Positions 1 through 6,409 of a stretch of 6,669 bases of DNA are shown here, one piece after another. This DNA comes from UCB3 sp964415605 (GTDB taxonomy: Bacteria; Chloroflexota; Anaerolineae; Epilineales; Epilineaceae). Position numbers and translations under genes: made by a program. The stretch's first letter is position 1; each line of letters begins with the position of its first letter. The stretch covers positions 1 to 6,669 of the forward strand of contig CAYQBA010000223.1 in NCBI GenBank assembly GCA_964415605.1, given 5' to 3'. A model generated the notes under the pieces. The model was not told where the DNA came from. It worked only from the letters and a program-made list of their open reading frames with translations, and did no database searches.

Positions 1-3000
1 CGGGCGCCGCCGGCGCCGCGCCGCCGCCCGGTCCGTCGTCGGCGGCCGGCCGGGGCAGGACGATGTGCGACATCTGCTCGTAGAGGGCGATGCGGCGCGC
101 CGTGTGCGCCTGCGCCGCCTTGGCCAGCCAGCGGAAGCGCTCGGGGTCGATGCGCTCGACCATCCGGAAGCGCGTCTCGTTGCGCATGTACTCCGCCACG
201 CTGGCGCGCCCCGGCGGCGCGTCGATGATCAGCGGCGGCTCGCCGCGGGCGACGCGCCGCGGGTCGTAGCGGTAGAGCGGCCAGATGCCGGAGTTGACCG
301 CCAGCTTCTGCTGCTCGGCCCCGAACCGCAGGTCGTAGCCGTGCGCGATGCAGTGGCTGTAGGCGATGATGAGCGACGGCCCGTCGTAGCTGGCGGCCTC
401 GTGGAACGCCTGCACGGTGTGCAGGTCCTTGGCCCCGAACGCCACCGATGCGACGTAGACGTGCCCGTAGCTCATGGCCATGAGCCCGAGGTCCTTCTTG
501 CCGACGGCCTTGCCCGACGAGGCGAACTTCGCCGCCGCGCCCAGCGGCGTGCTCTTGGACGCCTGGCCGCCGGTGTTGGAGTAGACCTCGGTGTCGAGCA
601 CCAGGATGTTGATCCGCCGCCCCAGCGCCAGCACATGGTCCAGGCCGCCGAAGCCGATGTCGTAGGCCCACCCGTCGCCGCCGACAAGCCACACCGACTT
701 GTCGACGAGGTAGTCCGCGATCCCTTCCAGCCGCCGCGCGTCTGGCTCGTCGAGGTCCGCCAGCCGCCCGCGCAGCGCCGCCACCCGCGCCCGCTGCGCC
801 TCGACGCCTGGCTCCGTCGCCTGGTCCGCCGCCAGGATCGCATCGGCCATGACGCCGCCCAGCGGGCCGGCCAGGCGCCGGACCAGGTCCTCGGCCTGCG
901 CGCGGAGGCTGTCGACGCCGAGGCGCATCCCGAGCCCGAACTCGGCGTTGTCCTCGAACAGCGAGTTGCTCCACGCCGGCCCACGCCCGGACGCGTCGAC
1001 GGTATAGGGCGTCGTCGGAAGGTTGCCGCCGTAGATCGACGAGCAGCCCGTGGCGTTGGCGATGAGCAGCCGGTCGCCCAGGATCTGCGTCAGGAGCTTG
1101 AGGTAGGGCGTCTCGCCGCACCCCGCGCACGCCCCCGAGTACTCGATGAGCGGCACCAGGAGCTGGCTGTTCTTGACGTCGAGCCGCGCCAGTCGGTCGC
1201 GCGGCGGGTCCGGCAGCCCGATGAAGAAGTCGAAGTTCTCCCGCTCGGCGTCCAGCACCGGCGCGAGCGGCGCCATGTTGATGGCCTTGTGGCGCGGGTT
1301 GGCCTTGTCCTTGGCCGGGCACACCTCGACGCACAGGTGGCAGCCCGTGCAGTCCTGCGGCGCCACCTGGATGGTGTAGCGCCAGCCGTCGAAGTCCGCG
1401 CCGCGGTAGGGCGTCGACTGGAACGTGACGGGCGCGGCGGCGAGCGGGGCCGGGTCGTAGACCTTGGCGCGGATCGCCGCGTGCGGGCAGACCATGGCGC
1501 ACTTGTTGCACTGGATGCACACGGCGGGATCCCACAGCGGCACCGCTTCGGCGATCGTCCGCTTCTCCCAGCGCGACGTCCCGGTCGGCCACGTGCCGTC
1601 GACCGGGAACGCCGAGACCGGCAGGCGGTCGCCATGGCCCGCGAGCATGACGGCGGTGACGCGCTGGACGAAGTCCGGGGCGTTGGCGGCGACCATCGGC
1701 TCGCGCCGCCGCGTGGCGGTCGCCTCGGCCGGCACGGTCACCTCGTACAGGTGCGCCAGCGTGTGGTCCACCGCCGCGAAGTTGCGCGCGACGAGCTCCT
1801 CGCCCTTCTTGCCGTAGGTCTTCTCGATGGCGTGCTTGATGTGGCCGATGGCCTCGTCGCGCGGCAGCACGCCGGACACGGCGAAGAAGCACGTCTGCAT
1901 GATCGTGTTGATGCGCGTGCCCATGCCGGTGTCGCGGGCCACCTGCTGGGCGTCGATGACGAAGAACCGCAGCCGCTTGGCGACGATGTCCGCCTGGACC
2001 TCGCGCGGCAGCTGACCCCACACGGCGTCCGGGCCATACGGGGCGTTGAGCAGGAACACCCCGCCGGGGCGGGCGTACGCCAGGACGTCGTGCTTTTGCA
2101 GGAAGTAGAACTGGTGGCACGCGACGAAGTGCGCCTCGCGCACCAGGTACGGCGCGCGGATGGGCCGCGGGCCGAACCGGAGGTGGCTGATGGTCATCGC
2201 GCCCGACTTCTTGGAATCGTAGACGAAGTAGCCCTGGGCGTGGTTGGGCGTCTCCTCGCCGATGATCTTGATCGAGTTCTTGTTGGCCCCGACCGTGCCG
2301 TCCGCGCCCAGGCCGAAGAACACGGCGCGGATGACGTCGTCGGGCTCGATGTCGAAATCGGGATCCACCGCGAGCGACGTGTGCGTGACGTCGTCGACGA
2401 TGCCGACCGTGAAGTGGTTGCGCGGCGCGGCCGCACCGAGCTCGTCCAGCACGGCCTTGATCATGGCCGGCGTGAGCTCCTTGGACGACAGCCCGTAGCG
2501 CCCACCGACGACCCGCGGGAACGCCGCCGGCCCCGGCAGCCCGGCCCCCATCGCTTCGTGCAGCGCGGTGACGACGTCGCCGTACAGCGGCTCGCCGACG
2601 GCGCCCGGCTCCTTGGTCCGGTCGAGCACCGCAATGACGCGCGTCGTCGGCGGCAGCGCCGCCGCGAAGTCCGCCACCGAGAACGGACGATAGAGGCGGA
2701 CGGCGACGACCCCGGCCCGCGCGCCGCGCGCGTTGAGGTGGTCCACCGTCTCGCGGGCGGTCTCGGCGGCCGAGCCCATGAGCACGAGCACGTGCTCCGC
2801 CTCGGGGTGGCCGTGGTAGTCGAAGAGCCGGTACGCGCGGCCGGTGCGGGCCGCGAACGCGTCGAACGTGCCCTGCACGACCTCGGGCAGCGCCAGGTAG
2901 TACGGGTTGCACGCCTCGCGAGCCTGGAAGTACGTGTCGGGGTTCTGGGCCGTCCCGCGCATGGCCGGGTGATCGGGCGTGAGCGCGCGGCGCCGGTGGG

Positions 3001-3607
3001 CCTCCACGGCGGCGCCGTCGACCATCGCATGCAGGTCGTCGTCGGCCAGCGGCGCGATCTTGGCCACCTCGTGCGACGTCCGGAAGCCGTCGAAGAAGTG
3101 CAGGAACGGCACGCGGCCGGCCAGCGTGGCCGCCTGGGTGATGCACGCGAAGTCGTGCGCCTCCTGCACCGAGCTGCTGCACAGGAGCGCGAAGCCGGTC
3201 TGGCGCACGGCCATGACGTCGGAATGGTCGCCGAAGATCGACAGGGCGTGCGTGGCCACGGTGCGCGCGGCGACGTGCATCGCGAAGCTCGTGAGCTCGC
3301 CGGCGATCTTGTACATGTTGGGGATCATGAGCAGCAGGCCCTGCGACGCCGTGAAGGTCGTCGCCAGGCTGCCGGCCTGCAGCGCCCCGTGGACCGCCCC
3401 GATGGCGCCGGCCTCGGACTGCATCTCGACGACGTCCGGCACCGCGCCCCACAGGTTGGGCCGGCCGTGGGCCGACCACTCGTCGCACCACTCGCCCATG
3501 GCCGACGACGGGGTGATGGGGTAGATGACGATGACTTCGTTGAGGCGGTGGGCCACCGAGGCCACGGCCTCGTTGGCGTCGAGCGTGATCATGGCGGGAG
3601 GGCTCAT
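1..3607 (-). CDS. nifJ: Pyruvate:ferredoxin (flavodoxin) oxidoreductase, single-chain; 3' end beyond window
   Basis: Oxidatively decarboxylates pyruvate with CoA to acetyl-CoA and CO2, passing electrons to ferredoxin or flavodoxin in the cytoplasm. The frame is open for 1202 codons from ATG 3607 with no stop before the edge. Visible in order: pyruvate-binding motif YPITPSS (residues 29-35) with Thr32, Glu65 and Arg115, matching Thr31/Glu64/Arg114 of the Desulfovibrio africanus enzyme; transketolase-C-like domain II (about 260-420); gamma domain with GTVGANKNS (437-445); ferredoxin domain with two 4Fe-4S motifs, Cys697/700/703/707 and Cys753/756/759/763; proximal-cluster Cys827, Cys830, Cys855 and Cys1086; TPP motif GDG (977-979) and DTEVYSNTGGQ (1005-1015). 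All expected catalytic and cluster residues are present. The length is near the family norm (about 1170-1230), so little is missing; the last visible residues are a Gly/Ala/Pro-rich tail. ATG 3607 is preferred over the Met at codon 6 because AAGGA lies 7 nt upstream. Specificity for pyruvate rather than another 2-oxoacid is inferred from the motifs. Confidence 0.97.
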   Translation of the reverse strand, partial: MSPPAMITLDANEAVASVAHRLNEVIVIYPITPSSAMGEWCDEWSAHGRPNLWGAVPDVVEMQSEAGAIGAVHGALQAGSLATTFTASQGLLLMIPNMYKIAGELTSFAMHVAARTVATHALSIFGDHSDVMAVRQTGFALLCSSSVQEAHDFACITQAATLAGRVPFLHFFDGFRTSHEVAKIAPLADDDLHAMVDGAAVEAHRRRALTPDHPAMRGTAQNPDTYFQAREACNPYYLALPEVVQGTFDAFAARTGRAYRLFDYHGHPEAEHVLVLMGSAAETARETVDHLNARGARAGVVAVRLYRPFSVADFAAALPPTTRVIAVLDRTKEPGAVGEPLYGDVVTALHEAMGAGLPGPAAFPRVVGGRYGLSSKELTPAMIKAVLDELGAAAPRNHFTVGIVDDVTHTSLAVDPDFDIEPDDVIRAVFFGLGADGTVGANKNSIKIIGEETPNHAQGYFVYDSKKSGAMTISHLRFGPRPIRAPYLVREAHFVACHQFYFLQKHDVLAYARPGGVFLLNAPYGPDAVWGQLPREVQADIVAKRLRFFVIDAQQVARDTGMGTRINTIMQTCFFAVSGVLPRDEAIGHIKHAIEKTYGKKGEELVARNFAAVDHTLAHLYEVTVPAEATATRRREPMVAANAPDFVQRVTAVMLAGHGDRLPVSAFPVDGTWPTGTSRWEKRTIAEAVPLWDPAVCIQCNKCAMVCPHAAIRAKVYDPAPLAAAPVTFQSTPYRGADFDGWRYTIQVAPQDCTGCHLCVEVCPAKDKANPRHKAINMAPLAPVLDAERENFDFFIGLPDPPRDRLARLDVKNSQLLVPLIEYSGACAGCGETPYLKLLTQILGDRLLIANATGCSSIYGGNLPTTPYTVDASGRGPAWSNSLFEDNAEFGLGMRLGVDSLRAQAEDLVRRLAGPLGGVMADAILAADQATEPGVEAQRARVAALRGRLADLDEPDARRLEGIADYLVDKSVWLVGGDGWAYDIGFGGLDHVLALGRRINILVLDTEVYSNTGGQASKSTPLGAAAKFASSGKAVGKKDLGLMAMSYGHVYVASVAFGAKDLHTVQAFHEAASYDGPSLIIAYSHCIAHGYDLRFGAEQQKLAVNSGIWPLYRYDPRRVARGEPPLIIDAPPGRASVAEYMRNETRFRMVERIDPERFRWLAKAAQAHTARRIALYEQMSHIVLPRPAADDGPGGGAAPAAP

Positions 3608-3614
3608 GCGAACG

Positions 3615-3619
3615 TCCTT
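3615..3619 (-). promoter_or_regulatory. Ribosome binding site of the PFOR gene
   Basis: On the minus strand AAGGA stands 7 nt before ATG 3607. The other possible start, the Met codon five codons further in, has no purine-rich stretch before it, so this site decides the start. Confidence 0.7.
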
Positions 3620-3631
3620 GGGTGGGGTACG

Positions 3632-3663
3632 GGCTGGCCCCAACCCGGCGGCCCGGGCCAGCC
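3632..3663 (-). promoter_or_regulatory. Perfect 9-bp inverted repeat in the PFOR leader
   Basis: The arms GGCTGGCCC (3632-3640) and GGGCCAGCC (3655-3663) are exact reverse complements around a 14-nt loop. The stem is almost all G/C and sits 24 nt upstream of the PFOR start, so it would form in the PFOR leader or at the end of a read-through transcript from the upstream gene. No T-run follows on the minus strand, so it is not a standard intrinsic terminator. It could be a factor-assisted terminator, an operator, an mRNA-stabilising hairpin, or chance in GC-rich DNA. Confidence 0.4.
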
Positions 3664-3680
3664 GATCGGTCGTCGGCATG

Positions 3681-3708
3681 AGTATCGGCCGAACCGCCCG
3701 CGACGCAA
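3681..3708 (-). promoter_or_regulatory. Weak sigma70-like promoter candidate for PFOR
   Basis: On the minus strand TTGCGT (3703-3708, 3 of 6 consensus matches) and GATACT (3681-3686, 4 of 6) are separated by 16 nt. Transcription would start near 3674 and give a leader of about 65 nt containing the inverted repeat at 3632-3663. The match is poor; its appeal is mainly that it is the only AT-richer patch in the gap. Confidence 0.2.
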
Positions 3709-3763
3709 GCTGGCGGCATGCGCCGCGCGTCGCCGCGCCCGCCGAGCGGATGGCCGCGCCCGC

Positions 3764-6208
3764 TCAGCGCATCGCCGCGCCCGTCGCCTCGTAGGCCCCG
3801 ATGCTCGGTGGCGCCCGGTAGCACGCTCCGGCGATGTCGCCGTCGATCTCGGGCAGCGCCACGCCGGCGGCGGCGGCCGGGCTGGTGCCGTCGATCATGT
3901 AGCCGCCGGCCAGGAAGTTCGGGTCCTCGCCGATGACGGCGTTCGTCTCGGTCACCGGCAGGTCCGGGGCGGACTGGCCCGGCGCGTCGTGGGCGTACCA
4001 CAGGTTGTGGCTGAACTGGAACGTGCCGGGCAGGGTCCCGCCGCCGATGGTGATGTCCTCGACGATCGACCCGCGCGCGAACTGCACGAGGTTGTCGACG
4101 AACCGCCCGTCCTGGGTCGCCTCGAAGGTGTAAGGCGGCGACGTCGTCGTCTCCTGCAGGATGCCGAGCAGGAACTGGGCGGGATCGACGATGGTGTTGT
4201 GCGCCGCCAGGCAGTCGACGCAGCCGACGAAGGCCACCGGGGTGTCGGCGCCCTCGATGATGTTGGCCAGCGCCCGGATGTCGCGCGCCTCGGCATTCGG
4301 GGCCGAGTCCGACACCGGCGGCCGGAACGCGCCGAGGCTCGTCATGCCCCCCATGCCGATGGCGCGGACCCCCGTGTTGCGCAGGCGATTCCAGCGGATC
4401 TCGACGTCCTGGCTGCCCCCGCGGGCCTGCACGCCGCTGCCGTAGAGCGCCTCGAACTGGCTGCGGACCACCAGCCCGCGGTGGCCGCCGACGATGTCCA
4501 CGCCGCTGCCTTCGCCGTCGCCGCCGCACAGCTCGAACGCGCCGTCCATCACGACGAAGTCGTTGACGCCCGTGAGCGCCAGGCAATCCTGGTTCCCGTC
4601 GCCGCCGATGTCGCGAATCCGCAGGTTGCGGATGACGACGTGGTGGGCCGCCAGCGGGTTGTCGCGCTCGTCGCGGTCGTCGACGATCACGCCGTTGTCG
4701 GTCATGTGCTCCACGCTGAGGTCGTGCAGCACCACGTACGACGCGCCGGAGATGTGGAGCCCGAAGTCGCCGCCGCCGAACAGGACCGGCACGGCCTCGC
4801 CCGGCGCGCCGCCGATCCAGATCGGGTCGGCCGCCGTCCCGGAGAGATCCTCGACGAACTGGTCGCCCTGGTACGTCCCGGCGTGCACGCGGATGGCCGT
4901 TCCCGGGTCGGCGCCCGCCGCGGCGCGCTGGATGGTGGCGAACGGGTTGCCCGCGGACCCGTCGCCGTTGAGGTCGTCGCCGGTGGTGGCGACGTGCAGG
5001 ACGAGGTCGGGGCTGATCCCGTCGGCGAACGTCGGGACGAGATCGCAGCGCACCGGCGTCGGCGTGATCGTGGGCGTCAGGGTGCGGCTGGGCGTCGGGG
5101 TCGCGGTCGGCGGGGTGGTGTGGGTCGGCGTTGGCGTCCGCGTCGCCGTGGGCGTGGTGGTCGACGTGCGGGTCGGCGTGGGGCTCGCGGACGCCGTCGC
5201 GGTCGGCGACGGCAGCGGGGTCGGGGTGAAGCTCGGCAGCGGCGTCGGGGAGCTGGTCGGCGTGGACGTCCGCGACGCGGTCGGCGTCGCCGTCAGCGTG
5301 TGGGTAGCGGTCGAAGTCGACGTGGATGTGTGGGTGGCCGTGGCCGTCGGCGTGTCGGACGGCGTGGGGGTGTTCGACGGCGTCGGCGACGGGCCGGGCG
5401 TCGGCGTCTGCGTGATCGTCGGCGTCGGGGTGATCGTCGGCGTCGGCGTCGCGCTCGGCGTGAGGGTCGGCGTGGCGGTCGCCGTCGCCGTGTCGGTGGC
5501 GGTCGGCGTGGCCGTCGCCGTGTCGGTGGCGGTCGCCGTCGGCGTGGCGGTCGGCGAGGGGGTGTGCGTGGGCGTGGCGGTATCCGACGGCGTCGGGGAC
5601 GGACCCGGCGTCGGCGTGAGCGTGATCGTCGAGGTCGGGGTCACCGTCGGTGTCGGCGTGAGGGTGGGGAGTGGCGTCTCCGTCGGGGTCAGCGTGGGGG
5701 TCGCGCTGAGCTCCGGGCCGGCCGTCGCCGACGGCGACGGGGTCGGCGATCCCACCGCGGGGCCCGTCGCGGTCCGGGACGCGGTCGGAGACGGCGTGCC
5801 CGAGCTCCCGGTGGCCGTGGCATCGACCGTGGCCGGCGCCTGGGTGCCAGGCGTGGTGGGCGATGGCGACGGCCCCGCGGTCGCCAGCCCGGTGGGCGTC
5901 GATTCGGGTGTCAGCGTGTGCGTCGGCGTCGTCGAGGCCGCGCCGGTGGCCGTGCGCACGGCGGTCGGCGCCAGCGTCTCGCGCGCCGTGGGGATGGCCG
6001 TGGGGCGCGCCGGGCGCAAGCCCGAGGTCTTCAGGAGGATGGGGAAGAAGACGCGCGGCCCGTCGGCGGTTTGGGCGGCGGGCGCGGCGGCGGCCGGGCC
6101 GGCCGTCGGTGAACCGGCAACGACCGCCAGGCCGGCAAGGGCGGCAGCGGACCACGCGGCGATCCGTGGCGCGGCGGCACGAGCGGCGGGCGTCCGGGCG
6201 TCGGGCAT
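3764..6208 (-). CDS. Exported parallel beta-helix (choice-of-anchor Q-type) protein with long Pro/Thr-rich stalk
   Basis: Complete gene of 814 residues ending in TGA at 3764-3766. Residues 1-45 look like a Sec signal peptide or signal anchor: basic start, hydrophobic Ala/Leu/Val core at about 17-32, then an Ala-rich possible cleavage zone. VFFPILLK (53-60) resembles the 'LPLvlk' motif common after the signal peptide or near the C terminus of Chloroflexota exported proteins. Residues about 68-386 are low-complexity Thr/Pro/Ser/Ala. From Cys388 on, a folded domain starts with VLHVATTGDDLNGDGSAGNP (403-422), then a TIQ.A and H/R-AGTY segment as in DUF1565/pectate-lyase-like beta-helices, followed by repeating 'V.I.N..I.D/..G.GV' rungs. 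The end, DPNF...IDGTSPAAAAGV...SIGAYE (762-807), fits the choice-of-anchor Q motif. Six cysteines (388, 542, 561, 663, 666, 796) could form disulfides. I see no catalytic signature, so polysaccharide binding or cleavage is only a guess. Start 6208 is chosen for its AGGAG; in-frame ATGs at 6232 and 6640 lack such support. Confidence 0.9.
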   Translation of the reverse strand: MPDARTPAARAAAPRIAAWSAAALAGLAVVAGSPTAGPAAAAPAAQTADGPRVFFPILLKTSGLRPARPTAIPTARETLAPTAVRTATGAASTTPTHTLTPESTPTGLATAGPSPSPTTPGTQAPATVDATATGSSGTPSPTASRTATGPAVGSPTPSPSATAGPELSATPTLTPTETPLPTLTPTPTVTPTSTITLTPTPGPSPTPSDTATPTHTPSPTATPTATATDTATATPTATDTATATATPTLTPSATPTPTITPTPTITQTPTPGPSPTPSNTPTPSDTPTATATHTSTSTSTATHTLTATPTASRTSTPTSSPTPLPSFTPTPLPSPTATASASPTPTRTSTTTPTATRTPTPTHTTPPTATPTPSRTLTPTITPTPVRCDLVPTFADGISPDLVLHVATTGDDLNGDGSAGNPFATIQRAAAGADPGTAIRVHAGTYQGDQFVEDLSGTAADPIWIGGAPGEAVPVLFGGGDFGLHISGASYVVLHDLSVEHMTDNGVIVDDRDERDNPLAAHHVVIRNLRIRDIGGDGNQDCLALTGVNDFVVMDGAFELCGGDGEGSGVDIVGGHRGLVVRSQFEALYGSGVQARGGSQDVEIRWNRLRNTGVRAIGMGGMTSLGAFRPPVSDSAPNAEARDIRALANIIEGADTPVAFVGCVDCLAAHNTIVDPAQFLLGILQETTTSPPYTFEATQDGRFVDNLVQFARGSIVEDITIGGGTLPGTFQFSHNLWYAHDAPGQSAPDLPVTETNAVIGEDPNFLAGGYMIDGTSPAAAAGVALPEIDGDIAGACYRAPPSIGAYEATGAAMR
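5371..5660 (-). repeat. Two imperfect 80-bp direct repeats, 210 bp apart
   Basis: Aligned base by base, 5371-5450 and 5581-5660 match at 67 of 80 positions. The offset of 210 bp is exactly 70 codons. The encoded copies share TPTPGPSPTPS (198-208 and 268-278) with the same flanking Thr/Pro pattern. Both synonymous and non-synonymous differences have built up, so this duplication is older than the 30-bp one between the copies. Confidence 0.75.
5481..5535 (-). repeat. Exact 25-bp direct repeat, 30-bp period
   Basis: Positions 5481-5505 and 5511-5535 are identical over 25 bases and offset by 30 bp, so the copies are in frame and encode a 10-residue period within the stalk (TATATDTATA-like, around residues 225-243). 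The identity at DNA level, not only at protein level, suggests a fairly recent tandem duplication or slippage event. Confidence 0.85.
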
Positions 6209-6214
6209 CGGGGG

Positions 6215-6219
6215 CTCCT
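6215..6219 (-). promoter_or_regulatory. Ribosome binding site of the beta-helix gene
   Basis: On the minus strand AGGAG lies 6 nt before ATG 6208, a near-ideal Shine-Dalgarno element. It places the start directly before a well-formed signal peptide and argues against the in-frame ATG at 6232 (eight codons upstream, which would bury this site in the coding region) and the one at 6640. Confidence 0.8.
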
Positions 6220-6314
6220 GGGGGCGTGGCATGGCGCTGGGGCTATGCGCCGCCCGGGGCTCGGCTATAGAATGACCGGCGCGAAATCGTTTATCGGGTG
6301 GCGCCCGGGCGGCG

Positions 6315-6338
6315 GCGTGGCGCATTAACGCGCCGCGC
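6315..6338. promoter_or_regulatory. Dyad with 9-bp arms in the divergent region
   Basis: GCGTGGCGC (6315-6323) pairs with GCGCCGCGC (6330-6338) with one T/G mismatch, around the loop ATTAAC. It lies 71 bp upstream of the GTG start at 6410. It could be an operator or an RNA hairpin in the leader of the plus-strand gene. In sequence this GC-rich, arms of this kind also arise by chance. Confidence 0.3.
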
Positions 6339-6396
6339 GCCGCCAATGTTACGACTGATGCCGCCCGCCGCGCCCGAAACATCCCGACGCCGATCC

Positions 6397-6401
6397 TGGA
6401 G
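6397..6401 (+). promoter_or_regulatory. Ribosome binding site of the plus-strand membrane-protein gene
   Basis: TGGAG lies 8 nt before GTG 6410. It supports a GTG start in a stretch where no ATG is available in this frame just upstream of the hydrophobic segment. Confidence 0.6.
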
Positions 6402-6409
6402 CCGCCGAC

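Larger units (their letters stand above)
5051..6007 (-). repeat. Low-complexity Thr/Pro/Ser/Ala stalk-coding tract
   Basis: About 960 bp within the beta-helix gene, coding residues 68-386. On the plus strand it reads as degenerate GTCGGCGTG-type units; on the coding strand as alternating ACG/ACC and CCG/CCC codons, giving TP, TPTP, TATAT and SPTP runs. Such linkers are expected to be extended and are possible O-glycosylation targets. The stretch holds almost no charged residues and no Cys. Slippage and recombination in tracts like this often change length between strains and make assembly error-prone. Confidence 0.9.
6209..6409. promoter_or_regulatory. Divergent intergenic region
   Basis: This 201-bp gap separates the minus-strand beta-helix gene from the plus-strand membrane-protein gene and must hold both promoters if both are transcribed separately. 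AT-richer islands stand out from the GC-rich background: CTATAGAATG near 6265-6274, GAAATCGTTTATC near 6283-6295, CATTAAC near 6323-6329 and CAATGTTACG near 6344-6353. TATAGAAT (6266-6273) resembles a -10 element on the plus strand, but no good -35 lies 16-18 nt upstream, and I cannot assign either promoter with confidence. Confidence 0.5.

Noticed and set aside
3720..3766. Intrinsic terminator after the beta-helix gene
   Set aside because: The stretch after the stop is GC-rich but shows no clear stem followed by a T-run on the minus strand.
5051..6007. Repetitive tract as a CRISPR array or minisatellite outside a gene
   Set aside because: The units are degenerate, without regular spacers, all offsets keep the reading frame, and the tract is inside an intact coding frame.
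65..6112. Plus-strand reading frame of 2015 codons as a giant protein gene
   Set aside because: It is exactly codon-aligned antisense to PFOR and the beta-helix gene, Arg-rich and low-complexity, without recognisable domains, while the opposite strand holds clear family motifs.
4494..6275. Plus-strand frame of 593 codons with long Val-Gly repeats
   Set aside because: The VGVGV pattern is the antisense reading of the Thr/Pro codons of the stalk; the minus-strand product has a signal peptide and a folded domain.
6272..6328. 18-codon plus-strand ORF (ATG to TAA) whose stop lies in the dyad loop, as a leader peptide
   Set aside because: No Shine-Dalgarno sequence precedes it, the peptide has no run of regulatory codons, and ORFs this short are expected by chance.
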